DNA of 64,000 nt from an uncultured Pelagibacteraceae bacterium. GTDB taxonomy: Bacteria > Pseudomonadota > Alphaproteobacteria > Pelagibacterales > Pelagibacteraceae. The stretch lies in assembly GCA_902635545.1 (NCBI GenBank), contig CACPOL010000002.1, forward strand, positions 1 to 64,000, read 5' to 3'. A model generated the notes under the pieces. That model searched no databases, had not been told where the DNA came from, and was given only the letters and a program-made list of their open reading frames with translations. Positions 9,504-17,614 of this stretch are shown here, piece by piece; positions within the stretch are counted from its first letter, which is position 1; every line of letters starts with the position of its first letter. Made by a program: the position numbers and the translations under genes.

Positions 9504-9912
9504 AGTTTTTTTTTAAATAAATATAAAAAGCGCCATCACCACCATCTTCTATTTTTGCATTAGATATTTCTTTTATTTTGCTCATTAATTTTCGATCTGA
9601 TTTCACAAAATTTGGTACTGAATATTTCAAAATACTAAAATCTTTTGAAAGATAAGGATTCTGTTCAATATTAGAATGAAGGCCTTTGCCAGTTATAACA
9701 ATAATTTTTTTAACGTTTTGTGAAAAACACTTATTAATAAAATCTTCAATTGTTTTATTAGCTTCTTCTAAAGAATAACCATGGAGATCAATTGATTTTT
9801 GATAAAATTTTTCATTTTCAATATTTACAGAGTCTTTATTTGGTAATTTTTCTTTACCTGTAATAAATTCTTCCCAATTTTTTTTATCATTGTTTGAAAG
9901 TTTTTTATTCAA
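9493..9912 (-). CDS. Smr-domain protein
   Basis: 139-residue protein with a C-terminal Smr (MutS2-related) domain, in the family a nucleic-acid-binding or nicking endonuclease fold. Motifs are DLHG at residues 42-45 and GKGLHS at 75-80. The N-terminal 40 residues are charged and probably flexible. The start codon is TTG (9910-9912), abutting the stop of the upstream Tim44-like gene. This Smr/Tim44/FxsA/SecB neighbourhood is conserved in alphaproteobacteria. The exact substrate is unknown. Confidence 0.9.
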   Translation of the reverse strand: MNKKLSNNDKKNWEEFITGKEKLPNKDSVNIENEKFYQKSIDLHGYSLEEANKTIEDFINKCFSQNVKKIIVITGKGLHSNIEQNPYLSKDFSILKYSVPNFVKSDRKLMSKIKEISNAKIEDGGDGAFYIYLKKNFKE

Positions 9913-10506
9913 TTAAGCTACGGTATCAATTAACATCCAATTGGGATTATTAGATTTTATATCTCTTGAAAAAATCCAAGTATCATAAACTTTTTTGATC
10001 TTTTCTGAGTCTCCAGAAATAATTTTATTGTCTTTATCCTTTATACAAGTAATAATTTCGCTTACAAAATCAACTGTTACCTCTAAAGTATCATTTATTT
10101 TTTTATGTTCTTTTATAATAGCAGAATTAATTCCAATAAATGTAATCTGAGCGTAATGTCCTTTATTTTTCCTTTCATCTAAAGCTTTTATAAATTGATC
10201 ATAAATTTTTTTACTTAATAGATTTTTACATTTTGTTAACTTATTATCACTATCACTAAAATCAGTTATTATTGTTTCATAAGCTATTTTAGCACCTTTT
10301 AGAAAATCTTGTTGCGCAACCTGATCAAAATTTTCATTTTTAATTTTTTTGTCTATTACCGTCTTCACAAATTCTCTATCCATTGCTGGGGAGATTTTTC
10401 CATCAAAACCTGTACGTTTTCCTAATATTCCTCTAAGCCTTAAAAAGATAAAACCAGCAATCATGGCAAGAAGGATGATATCTATGTATTCTAAACTATA
10501 ACTCAT
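9913..10506 (-). CDS. Tim44-like domain membrane protein
   Basis: About 197 aa from the ATG at 10504-10506 (MSYSLEYIDIILLAMIAGFIF); an upstream in-frame TTG would add 14 unlikely residues. One N-terminal transmembrane segment is followed by a linker (GILGKRTGFDG) and a Tim44/MRPL45-type domain (about 65-197) with FLKGAKIAYETIITDFS and the terminal VYDTWIFSRDIKSNNPNWML. In mitochondria this domain tethers mtHsp70 to the translocon; in bacteria the role is undefined but is probably at the inner membrane. It is divergent from fxsA and near secB. Confidence 0.88.
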   Translation of the reverse strand: MSYSLEYIDIILLAMIAGFIFLRLRGILGKRTGFDGKISPAMDREFVKTVIDKKIKNENFDQVAQQDFLKGAKIAYETIITDFSDSDNKLTKCKNLLSKKIYDQFIKALDERKNKGHYAQITFIGINSAIIKEHKKINDTLEVTVDFVSEIITCIKDKDNKIISGDSEKIKKVYDTWIFSRDIKSNNPNWMLIDTVA

Positions 10507-10564
10507 AATTAAATAGTAATTACTATGTTGATTAATTTCAACTGGCAATTTAGACTATTAACAT

Positions 10565-10990
10565 ATGAAGCCATTATTTTTAATTATTGGAGTTCCTTTG
10601 ATAGAAATATACTTATTTATAAAAATTGGGGCAAAAATAGGTGCTTTTAATACTATTGCTTTAATTTTGATAACAGCAACCATGGGAATTCTGTATGCAA
10701 GATATGAGGGATTTAATACTTTAAAATCTGGGTTGTCTCAATTAATTAAAAATGAAATACCAGTTTATGAAATGCTTTCTGGCGCAGCTATTGCATTTGG
10801 AGCGATGCTATTGATATTACCCGGGTTTGCTACTGATTTTTTGGGTCTATTATTAATTATTCCATTTAGTAGAAAGCTCCTGTTCAAAAATATTTCAGAT
10901 AAATATAATAAAAAAGATACAATTAAAAAAAATTTCATAGAAGGCGAATATGAAGATTTAGATGATAATAATGATGACAGAAAATTATAA
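10565..10990 (+). CDS. fxsA: FxsA-family inner-membrane protein
   Basis: Polytopic protein of 141 aa, in E. coli associated with suppression of F-plasmid exclusion of phage T7; its true function is unknown. It starts MKPLFLIIGVPLIEIYLFIKIG, then has the TATMGILYARYEG motif, a further helix IAFGAMLLILPGFATDFLGLLLIIP and an acidic tail, all typical of FxsA. The 3' end overlaps secB. Confidence 0.92.
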   Translation: MKPLFLIIGVPLIEIYLFIKIGAKIGAFNTIALILITATMGILYARYEGFNTLKSGLSQLIKNEIPVYEMLSGAAIAFGAMLLILPGFATDFLGLLLIIPFSRKLLFKNISDKYNKKDTIKKNFIEGEYEDLDDNNDDRKL

Positions 10991-11396
10991 AATTCTCGCA
11001 GAATATATTAAAGATATGTCAAGTGAAACCCCTGATGTACAAACATATTTGTTTGTAAAAGATAATATTTCTAAATATCAGCTTAACATAGATATAAATT
11101 CTAGAGCTCTAAAAAATAAACTTATAGAAACAAATACAACACTTAAATTTGAGGATAAAGAAGCTAACGAAAAAAAATCTCATTTCGAAATTGTATATGC
11201 TACAATTGTGCAAGTTAATGAAAAAATCAAAGAAAAAGATGAATTAGAAAAGATTATTTTATGTGACATTCAAAACAAAATCTACCCAAATTTAGAAAAA
11301 GCATTTTTAAATTTACTTCATAATTCAGGTTTTCCAGGGATAAAATTTGAAAAAAAAATTGATTTTAATAAGTTATATAACGAAAAATTTAATTAA
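10974..11396 (+). CDS. secB: Protein-export chaperone SecB
   Basis: Tetrameric cytosolic chaperone delivering preproteins to SecA. About 140 aa from the ATG at 10974 (MTENYKILAEYIKDMSSETP); ATGs at 10962 and 10971 add only a few residues. The beta-sheet core (LNIDINSRAL, FEIVYATIVQVNE) and C-terminal helices (IYPNLEKAFLNLLHNSGFPG) match SecB, including the FPG segment. The gene overlaps fxsA by 17 bases and, at its 3' end, convergent dnaQ by eight bases. Confidence 0.93.
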   Translation: MTENYKILAEYIKDMSSETPDVQTYLFVKDNISKYQLNIDINSRALKNKLIETNTTLKFEDKEANEKKSHFEIVYATIVQVNEKIKEKDELEKIILCDIQNKIYPNLEKAFLNLLHNSGFPGIKFEKKIDFNKLYNEKFN

Positions 11397-12054
11397 AAAA
11401 ATTTTTTTTTAAATTTATCTTTAAATAATTTTTATGACTCTCAAGTTCTTTTTCTGAGGGCTTGACTACTTTTTTATAATAAATAATTTTTTGTGAAGGA
11501 AAATTAGAATTTTCATTTTCTAAATTTTGAAAATTTAAAGTTGGTTCTTTTTGATCAAGCAAATTAATATAAACCTTTGAAAGAAGTTCACAATCAATTA
11601 GAGCTGTATGCTGTTTTCTTCTTGAATTATCAATTCGATATCTCCTACACAATGAGTCTAGATTAATTTGAGAACCTGGAAATTTTTCTCTTGCTAATTT
11701 GAGTGTATCTATGACTTCATTATCTAGTGTATTTTTTTTAATTAATCTTAATTCATTATTTAAATGTGATAAATCAAACTCAGCGTTATGAATTATAAGT
11801 TTTTTTCCTTTTATAAAATTTAGAAAATCTTCTACAACTTCTGAAAATTTTTTTTTTGATGATAAAAATTCATCAGTATAACCGTGTACTTCAAGTGCTT
11901 TCTCTGAAACTTTTCTTTCAGGATTTAAATAACAATGAAATATATTTTTAGTTGGCACTAAATCTTCTAGCTCTATACAGCCAATTTCAACGATTCTATG
12001 TCCTTCTTTTACCGATAGTCCAGTAGTTTCAGTGTCTAAAACAATTTCTTTCAT
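11389..12054 (-). CDS. dnaQ: DNA polymerase III epsilon subunit (3'-5' proofreading exonuclease)
   Basis: Proofreading subunit of the replicative polymerase. 221 aa. DEDDh exonuclease motifs: IVLDTETTGL (ExoI, residues 4-13), IIHNAEFDLSHL (ExoII, about 92-103) and KQHTALIDCELLSKVY (ExoIII, about 156-171). The C-terminal part (after about 180) is the flexible region that in E. coli binds the alpha subunit. The start overlaps the coaE stop by one base. It lies in a minus block transcribed away from the candidate origin. Confidence 0.96.
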   Translation of the reverse strand: MKEIVLDTETTGLSVKEGHRIVEIGCIELEDLVPTKNIFHCYLNPERKVSEKALEVHGYTDEFLSSKKKFSEVVEDFLNFIKGKKLIIHNAEFDLSHLNNELRLIKKNTLDNEVIDTLKLAREKFPGSQINLDSLCRRYRIDNSRRKQHTALIDCELLSKVYINLLDQKEPTLNFQNLENENSNFPSQKIIYYKKVVKPSEKELESHKNYLKINLKKNFFN

Positions 12055-12623
12055 TATAAAATTTTTTTTAAAATATTCTTAACTTCTCTTTTAGCAGAAT
12101 TTTTTTTGAAATCATTTTTAATAATGTAAGTAGATTTTTTTTTCTTGAATTTTGTACTTTTTTGAATCTTTTTTAAAAAACTATAAATCTTGTGATTAAA
12201 ATTCTTTCTTTTTTTTAATCTAGTAGAAATTGTATTTTTTTTTGCATCTACGAAAACGAATATGTCATTTTTTTTTTCAAGTTTATTTTCTAAATACAAT
12301 GGAATATCTAATACAACTATTTTTTTAAGTTTATTCTTTTTTAAAAAAAGGTTCATTTTTTTTCTTACTAAAGGATGGATAGTTTTTGATAACTTCTTTA
12401 AATTCCATTTATTTTTTAATAACATCAAAATTATTTCTTTTTTTTTTATTGGAAATTTTTTGAAAAAATTAGGAAATTTTTTTTTTAACTTTTTAAAAAA
12501 ATACCTATCAAATTTATAAATTTTTGATACTTCTAAATCAGCATTGAAAACTGGATATCCAAAAAGTCTTGCTATAAAACTTTTTCCTGATCCAATTTCT
12601 CCCAAAATTATAATTTTTTTCAT
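12054..12623 (-). CDS. coaE: Dephospho-CoA kinase
   Basis: Last step of coenzyme A synthesis. 189 aa, P-loop GEIGSGKS (residues 8-15), substrate motif FNADLEVSKIYK, and LDIPLYLENKLEKKNDIFVFVDA in the position of the Walker B and CoA-binding region. The protein is unusually Lys-rich and the DNA unusually A/T-homopolymer rich, even for this genome, but the frame is intact. It overlaps aroE by four bases upstream and dnaQ by one base downstream. Confidence 0.93.
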   Translation of the reverse strand: MKKIIILGEIGSGKSFIARLFGYPVFNADLEVSKIYKFDRYFFKKLKKKFPNFFKKFPIKKKEIILMLLKNKWNLKKLSKTIHPLVRKKMNLFLKKNKLKKIVVLDIPLYLENKLEKKNDIFVFVDAKKNTISTRLKKRKNFNHKIYSFLKKIQKSTKFKKKKSTYIIKNDFKKNSAKREVKNILKKIL

Positions 12624-13417
12624 TTTTTTAATATCCTTATAATTTCTTCATCGATTTCGGGTAAAATATTGTTCCAAATTTTAAAAGCTAGTTGTGCTTG
12701 ATATAAAAACATCATCAAACCATTTTCAATATTATTGTCATTTTTTTTTGCATCTTTTAAAAATTGTGTTTGATTGGGTTTATATATGACATCATAAAAC
12801 AATATTTTATTTTTAATTTTACTAAAATCTAAATCAATTTTATCTGTTGAATTTAAACCTAAGCTAGTTCCATTTATAATTAAATCACAATCAGTGGGCA
12901 ATGTTCCCCAATCAATAATTTCCAATGTATCGAACTCTTTTTTTAATTCTAAAGCTTTTTCTTTAGTTCTATTGGTTAATAATATATTAGATATACCAAG
13001 TTGTTTAAGAGCTATAATCAACGACGGTGCTACACCTCCGGCACCTAAAATTAATGCTTTTTTATTTTTTACAGGAAAATTTATTTTTTTAAGCGCTAAC
13101 TGAAATCCAGGTATGTCAGTGTTATCACCTATAATTTTATTATTTTTTTTAAAAACAGTATTTACTGAATTCGCTTCCTTGGCCAAAGGTGTTAGTTCAT
13201 CTAAAAAAGAGATTACTTTTTTTTTAAATGGTACAGTTACATTCATTCCATCTATTTTTCCTAACCTTAAATTTTTTACAACATTAGAGATTTCATTTTC
13301 TTCAATCAAAGATTTTTCATACATTGCATCAATCTTGTTTCTTTTAAACCACAGGTTATGAATTGTTGGTGAAAGGGAATGCTTAACTGGATTTCCAATA
13401 ATCAAGTACTTTTTCAT
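12620..13417 (-). CDS. aroE: Shikimate dehydrogenase
   Basis: Reduces 3-dehydroshikimate with NADPH in aromatic amino-acid synthesis. 265 aa, normal length. Shikimate-binding residues occur in HSLSPTIHNLWF (about 13-24), GMNVTVPFKKKV with the catalytic Lys (about 58-69), and GDNTDIPGF. The NADP-binding loop is ILGAGGVAPSL, followed by LTNRTKEKA. It belongs to the dnaQ-coaE-aroE-maf operon. Confidence 0.97.
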   Translation of the reverse strand: MKKYLIIGNPVKHSLSPTIHNLWFKRNKIDAMYEKSLIEENEISNVVKNLRLGKIDGMNVTVPFKKKVISFLDELTPLAKEANSVNTVFKKNNKIIGDNTDIPGFQLALKKINFPVKNKKALILGAGGVAPSLIIALKQLGISNILLTNRTKEKALELKKEFDTLEIIDWGTLPTDCDLIINGTSLGLNSTDKIDLDFSKIKNKILFYDVIYKPNQTQFLKDAKKNDNNIENGLMMFLYQAQLAFKIWNNILPEIDEEIIRILKK

Positions 13418-13437
13418 TTTTTTAAAACCTTTATTAA

Positions 13438-14028
13438 TTATTTATAACTATTTAAATATTCTTTAATTTTTTTAACAGGCAGCCCCATAATTGTATTTTC
13501 ATCTCCTTCGATTTTAGAAAATAACGTTTTTCCTTCCCCCTCAATTTGATACACATTGTAAGCGTAAAGATTTTCATCTGATATTTTTGATAAATATTTT
13601 TGCAAATCTTTAGTCGAAAATTGTTTCATAGTTAAAAGAGCTTTATCAGTATAATTCCAAATCATTGACCCGTTTAAAGAAATACAAACCGAGCTTATAA
13701 GATTATGTGTTTTTCCATTTAAATCCTCTAATATTTCTAAAGCTTTAATTCTATTAAGTGGCTTTGAAATTATTTTTCCTTCTAGATCTATAACGCTATC
13801 AGCACCTAAAACTAGTATATTAGAATTTAGCTTACTTATTTTATTTGCTTTAAGTTCTGCTAAATTTTTTGATATTAATTCTGGAGTTGCATTTTCTCTC
13901 AATAAGCTTTCTTTGATATCGTCTTCATTGATATTTGAAGGTTTAACACTTACTCTAATACCATTTTTGATCAATATTTTCTTTCTCACATTACTTTTAG
14001 AAGCAAGAATTAGATCATTTTTTTTCAT
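13438..14028 (-). CDS. maf: Maf-family nucleotide pyrophosphatase
   Basis: House-cleaning nucleoside triphosphate pyrophosphatase, in the family acting on dTTP/UTP or modified nucleotides. 196 aa. Start ILASKSNVRKKIL replaces the more usual SASPRRxxLL signature, a modest divergence; the central LVLGADSVIDLEGKIISKP and LEDLNGKTHNLISSVC, and YAYNVYQIEGEG with ENTIMGLP, are conserved. It overlaps ppsR by 14 bases, so the two are translationally linked. Confidence 0.92.
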   Translation of the reverse strand: MKKNDLILASKSNVRKKILIKNGIRVSVKPSNINEDDIKESLLRENATPELISKNLAELKANKISKLNSNILVLGADSVIDLEGKIISKPLNRIKALEILEDLNGKTHNLISSVCISLNGSMIWNYTDKALLTMKQFSTKDLQKYLSKISDENLYAYNVYQIEGEGKTLFSKIEGDENTIMGLPVKKIKEYLNSYK

Positions 14029-14842
14029 TTTTATATATTTCGTGTATTTTAATTATTGAGGCAGCAGTTTCTTCAACAGATTTGCGTGTAACATCTATTG
14101 TGGGCCAATTATATTTCTTAAAAGTTTTCTTTGCTTCATCAACTTCTTTTTTAATTTTTTCTATGTTAGTATAATTTATATTTTCAGTTTCTTTCAAAGA
14201 GTTCATTCTATTTTTTCTAATTTCCACCAACCTTTCGGCTTCTGATGTTAGACCAATTACACAGGATAATTTAGGATCTTTTTTTAAAATATCCGGTATA
14301 GATTTTTCATTTACTAATGGAATGTTAGATGTTTTAAATCCTCTATTTGCTAAATAAATTGATGTTGGGGTTTTGCTTGTTCTGCTAACTCCTAATAAAA
14401 TTAAATCTGATTTATGTATTTCGTTAATTAGGTTACCGTCATCATGATTCATCGTAAATTGAATTGCCTCGATTCTTTCATAATATTCCTCGTTTAATGC
14501 ATGCTGACCACTTGGTATGTGCGAAGCTTTTTGATTTAACAATTTAGAGAAACTCAATATTAAATTTCCTAAAACTCCAAAACATGGAATTTTTTTTTCA
14601 TCACTTTGATTTGCAAGAAACTTAGCCAAATTATTATCTACAATTGTATATAGAATTATAGAATTTTCTTTTTTTGAAGCTGTATCTAATATTTTTAATA
14701 TTTGGTTCTCTGTTCTAGTAAAAAAAAATGAGTTTATTTTATAGTTTATATTTTTAAACTGTGCTTTGATAGCTAAAAAAACTCTATCCAAAGTTTCTCC
14801 AGTAGAATCGGATATTAGATATATATTATATGTATTGGTCAT
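14015..14842 (-). CDS. ppsR: Pyruvate,phosphate dikinase / PEP synthase regulatory kinase-pyrophosphorylase (DUF299)
   Basis: Bifunctional ADP-dependent kinase and Pi-dependent pyrophosphorylase that switches PPDK or PEP synthetase off and on. 275 aa. Signature IYLISDSTGETLDRVF at the N-terminus, HALNEEYYERIEAIQFTMNHDDG, and a P-loop GVSRTSKTPTS (about 152-162). It is the first gene of the minus-strand operon leaving the candidate origin at 14843-15126. No PPDK gene is in the window. Confidence 0.95.
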   Translation of the reverse strand: MTNTYNIYLISDSTGETLDRVFLAIKAQFKNINYKINSFFFTRTENQILKILDTASKKENSIILYTIVDNNLAKFLANQSDEKKIPCFGVLGNLILSFSKLLNQKASHIPSGQHALNEEYYERIEAIQFTMNHDDGNLINEIHKSDLILLGVSRTSKTPTSIYLANRGFKTSNIPLVNEKSIPDILKKDPKLSCVIGLTSEAERLVEIRKNRMNSLKETENINYTNIEKIKKEVDEAKKTFKKYNWPTIDVTRKSVEETAASIIKIHEIYKNEKK

Positions 14843-15126
14843 GAATAAAATGTTAATAGTTGTGTATTAATTTTAATAAGTTTAGCATTTTAAATTATTT
14901 TATTTTCTTTTTGTAAAAGTGTTTTTTTATCAACATAAACAAACATGTTTACTAATAATATACATTTTATCTAATAAATATAAATAGAGCTTCAATTTAA
15001 GCAATATTATAGGATAAGATTAAGTAGTATTTGTTAGTAATTAGTGAAAAAAATGTGAAAAACAAATAATCACCGTTATTCACATATTATATTACTAATA
15101 CTATAATTAAATATTTATTAATTATT
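14843..15126. other. Candidate chromosomal replication origin (oriC)
   Basis: The longest gene-free stretch of the window, lying between ppsR and hemE. In alphaproteobacteria such as Caulobacter the origin lies beside hemE, close to rho-mnmE-mnmG-parAB. It contains one consensus DnaA box (15076-15084), three one-mismatch boxes (14861-14869, 14927-14935, 15054-15062) and an almost pure A/T stretch after 15082 that could unwind. Minus-strand operons leave to the left and plus-strand operons to the right, as expected for leading-strand genes. Assignment rests on synteny, boxes and gene direction; no skew was computed. Confidence 0.6.
15076..15084 (+). promoter_or_regulatory. Consensus DnaA box TTATTCACA
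   Basis: The nonamer TTATTCACA matches the consensus TTATNCACA at all positions. It is placed 42 bases before the hemE start and immediately before an A/T-only region. Near matches with one mismatch are TGTGTATTA (14861), TTATCAACA (14927) and TGTGAAAAA (15054). Confidence 0.6.
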
Positions 15127-16128
15127 ATGACACCAATTAGAAAAGTAATTAAGGAAAATAAATCAAATAATATACCCATTTGGATAATGAGGCAGGCTGG
15201 TAGATATTTACCTGAATTTAGAGAGATTAGGAAAAAGAATCCAGATTTTATAAAACTATGTTTAGATTCAACAATTTCAACCGAAATCACTCTTCAACCT
15301 ATTAGAAGGTATGGTTTTGATGCTGCAATAATTTTTTCAGATATATTAATGATTCCATATGGAATGGGACAGAAAGTAGAGTTTAAAAAAGATTTTGGAC
15401 CGCAACTAGGTGCCTTGAATATTAATGATATATTAAAAATTAATGAAGAAACCTTTGTTAAAAAATTATCTCCAATTTATGAACTAATAAAGAATCTTAA
15501 AAATAATAAAGATTTAAACAATAGAGATATTATTGGTTTTGTGGGAGCTCCCTGGACTTTATTAGTTTACATGATTAATAAAATTTCACCAAAAAATGGA
15601 TTGAACAATCTGTTTTTTAAGGATGAAGATTTAATAGAAAAAATTTTAATTGTTTTAGATAAATTCATTAAACTTCATATCAAAAATCAAATTAAAGCTG
15701 GCGCAACAGTAATTCAAATTTTTGATAGTTGGGCAGGACTATTATCAAAGGATTTAGAAAGATTTATTTATAAACCAACAATTTCTCTTGTAGAATATGT
15801 GAAAAGTTTAAATGTACCAGTAGTTTGTTTTCCAAGACAAATTATTAATTATGTAGATTTTTGTAACGTTGTTAATCCAGACATGATAAGTATAGATTAT
15901 AATATTAATCCTAAATATTTATTAAATAAAATAAATATTCCAATTCAAGGAGGTCTAGATCCTAAAGTGTTGTTAACAAATAAAGAAAATTTAAAAAAAG
16001 AAACTATCAAATATTTAGAATTATTTAAAAACCATCCCTACGTTTTTAATTTAGGGCATGGAATTTTACCAGAAACTAATACTGATATGGTGGAAGAATT
16101 AGTAAATATTGTTAGGTCATATAAATGA
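15127..16128 (+). CDS. hemE: Uroporphyrinogen decarboxylase
   Basis: Heme pathway enzyme converting uroporphyrinogen III to coproporphyrinogen III. 333 aa. The PIWIMRQAGRYLPEFR signature (about 19-34) provides the substrate-binding Arg residues; IIFSDILMIPYGMG carries the catalytic Asp; GFVGAPWTLLVYMI and FNLGHGILPET are also conserved. First gene of hemE-hemH-hemJ, overlapping hemH by four bases (ATGA). Confidence 0.98.
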   Translation: MTPIRKVIKENKSNNIPIWIMRQAGRYLPEFREIRKKNPDFIKLCLDSTISTEITLQPIRRYGFDAAIIFSDILMIPYGMGQKVEFKKDFGPQLGALNINDILKINEETFVKKLSPIYELIKNLKNNKDLNNRDIIGFVGAPWTLLVYMINKISPKNGLNNLFFKDEDLIEKILIVLDKFIKLHIKNQIKAGATVIQIFDSWAGLLSKDLERFIYKPTISLVEYVKSLNVPVVCFPRQIINYVDFCNVVNPDMISIDYNINPKYLLNKINIPIQGGLDPKVLLTNKENLKKETIKYLELFKNHPYVFNLGHGILPETNTDMVEELVNIVRSYK

Positions 16129-17120
16129 TAAATGATCATCCAAAAGTAAAATTTGGCAAGACAGGTGTATTAATAATTAACTTGGGAACTCCTGACTCAA
16201 CCAGTTGGTTTGATATTAGAAAATATTTAAAAGAATTCTTATCTGACAAAAGAGTCATTGAAGTGAACCCACTTATTTGGCAAATTATTTTAAATTTATT
16301 TATTCTAACCTTTAGGCCTTCTAAAACCGCAAAGGCTTATAAAGAAATTTGGATGAAAGAAGAAAACATTTCTCCTCTTTTATACTATACAAAAAAACAG
16401 AGTGAAAAACTTTCAAAGCAAATATCCAATGATGATGTAATTGTAGATTTCGCAATGAGATATGGGAATCCGAGTATTAGAGATAAAATCAGCAAATTAC
16501 ACAATCAAGGATGTGAGAATTTAGTTATACTTCCATTATACCCTCAATATGCAGCACCAACTACTGCAACAGTATGTGATGAAGTATATAGAACATTAAT
16601 GAAAATGAGATGGCAACCATCTTTAAAAATTATTCCTCATTACGAGTCAAATCCGCTTTATATTGATGCTTTAGTTAATTCTATAAATGAAAAATTAAAA
16701 AAAATAAGCTGGAAACCAGATTTAATAATAGCTTCTTATCATGGAGTACCAAAAAAATATTTTGATAAAGGAGATCCCTATCACTGTTATTGTCATAAAA
16801 CAACTCGGCTTATTAGTGAAAAATTTAAATTAATTGAAATTAAAACTACATTTCAATCTAGATTTGGTCCAGATGAATGGCTAAAACCTTATACAGATAA
16901 AACATTAGAAAATTTACCCAAGGAAGGAAAAAAAAATATTTTAATCATATGTCCTGGCTTTGCATCAGATTGTGTTGAAACCTTAGAAGAAATTTTAATT
17001 CAGGGAAAGGAAAGCTTTATGGATTCCGGTGGTGAAAATTTTGATATGATTCCTTGCCTGAATGATAATGATGATCATATAATTTTACTAAGAAAACTTA
17101 TTGAAAAAGCTATTTTATAA
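16125..17120 (+). CDS. hemH: Ferrochelatase
   Basis: Inserts ferrous iron into protoporphyrin IX. 331 aa. It has GVLIINLGTPDS at the N-terminus, RYGNPSI, LPLYPQYAAPTTATV, the metal-site His in IIASYHGVPKKYF (about 203-215), and the acidic proton-conducting segment CPGFASDCVETLEEI. An additional CHCYC-like stretch, YHCYCHKTTRLI, follows. It abuts hemJ directly, so three consecutive heme steps share one transcript. Confidence 0.97.
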   Translation: MINDHPKVKFGKTGVLIINLGTPDSTSWFDIRKYLKEFLSDKRVIEVNPLIWQIILNLFILTFRPSKTAKAYKEIWMKEENISPLLYYTKKQSEKLSKQISNDDVIVDFAMRYGNPSIRDKISKLHNQGCENLVILPLYPQYAAPTTATVCDEVYRTLMKMRWQPSLKIIPHYESNPLYIDALVNSINEKLKKISWKPDLIIASYHGVPKKYFDKGDPYHCYCHKTTRLISEKFKLIEIKTTFQSRFGPDEWLKPYTDKTLENLPKEGKKNILIICPGFASDCVETLEEILIQGKESFMDSGGENFDMIPCLNDNDDHIILLRKLIEKAIL

Positions 17121-17552
17121 ATGAATTTATATCTTCTTTTTAAGTCTCTTCATTTAATAGCAGTAATTTCTTGGATGGCTGGTTTACTATATCTACCTAG
17201 AATATTTGTATATCACTCAGAAAATAAAAATGAAATAATCACTTCTGTATTTAAAACAATGGAGAGAAAATTATTTTTTTTTATAATGATGCCAGCAATG
17301 ACTTTAAGCTGGATATTTGGTTTGTTACTAATATCCGAAATTGGTTTTGCTCAATTAAGTAATTTTTGGTTAAAAATGAAATTATTATTGGTTGTTTTAT
17401 TAACTTTATATCACTTTTATTTGGGCTATCTTTTAAAAAAGTTTTCATTAGATGATAATAAAAAATCATCTAAATTTTATAGATATTTGAACGAAATACC
17501 TACATTATTGCTAATTTTAATAGTTTTTATTGTAGTATTTAAACCACTCTAA
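17121..17552 (+). CDS. hemJ: Protoporphyrinogen IX oxidase HemJ (UPF0093 membrane protein)
   Basis: Membrane protein of 143 aa with four predicted transmembrane helices. It carries the HemJ pattern: LHLIAVISWMAGLLYLPRIFVYH near the N-terminus with the conserved His, then WLKMKLLLVVLLTLYHFYLG with a second His and the Lys. In alphaproteobacteria and cyanobacteria HemJ replaces HemG/HemY. Position after hemE and hemH strongly supports the heme role. Confidence 0.93.
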   Translation: MNLYLLFKSLHLIAVISWMAGLLYLPRIFVYHSENKNEIITSVFKTMERKLFFFIMMPAMTLSWIFGLLLISEIGFAQLSNFWLKMKLLLVVLLTLYHFYLGYLLKKFSLDDNKKSSKFYRYLNEIPTLLLILIVFIVVFKPL

Positions 17553-17554
17553 GG

Positions 17555-17582
17555 TTGAATTTTTAAAATGAGTATATATATT
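17555..17582 (+). promoter_or_regulatory. Putative sigma-70 promoter for rho
   Basis: A -35-like TTGAAT (17555-17560) and a -10-like TATATT (17577-17582) are 16 bases apart, in the 62-base gap between hemJ and rho. The same two hexamers at the same spacing occur upstream of nusA. Transcription would start about 26 bases before the rho ATG. Sequence match only. Confidence 0.5.
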
Positions 17583-17614
17583 AAAACTATCTTAAATTCC
17601 TTAATATAAAAATC

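Noticed and set aside
12054-12623. Possible pseudogene because of dense homopolymers in coaE
   Set aside because: The frame is intact, P-loop and substrate motifs are present, and length is normal.
14941-14950. AAACATGTTT palindrome within the candidate origin
   Set aside because: Ten-base A/T-flanked palindromes are common here; no known origin protein site matches.
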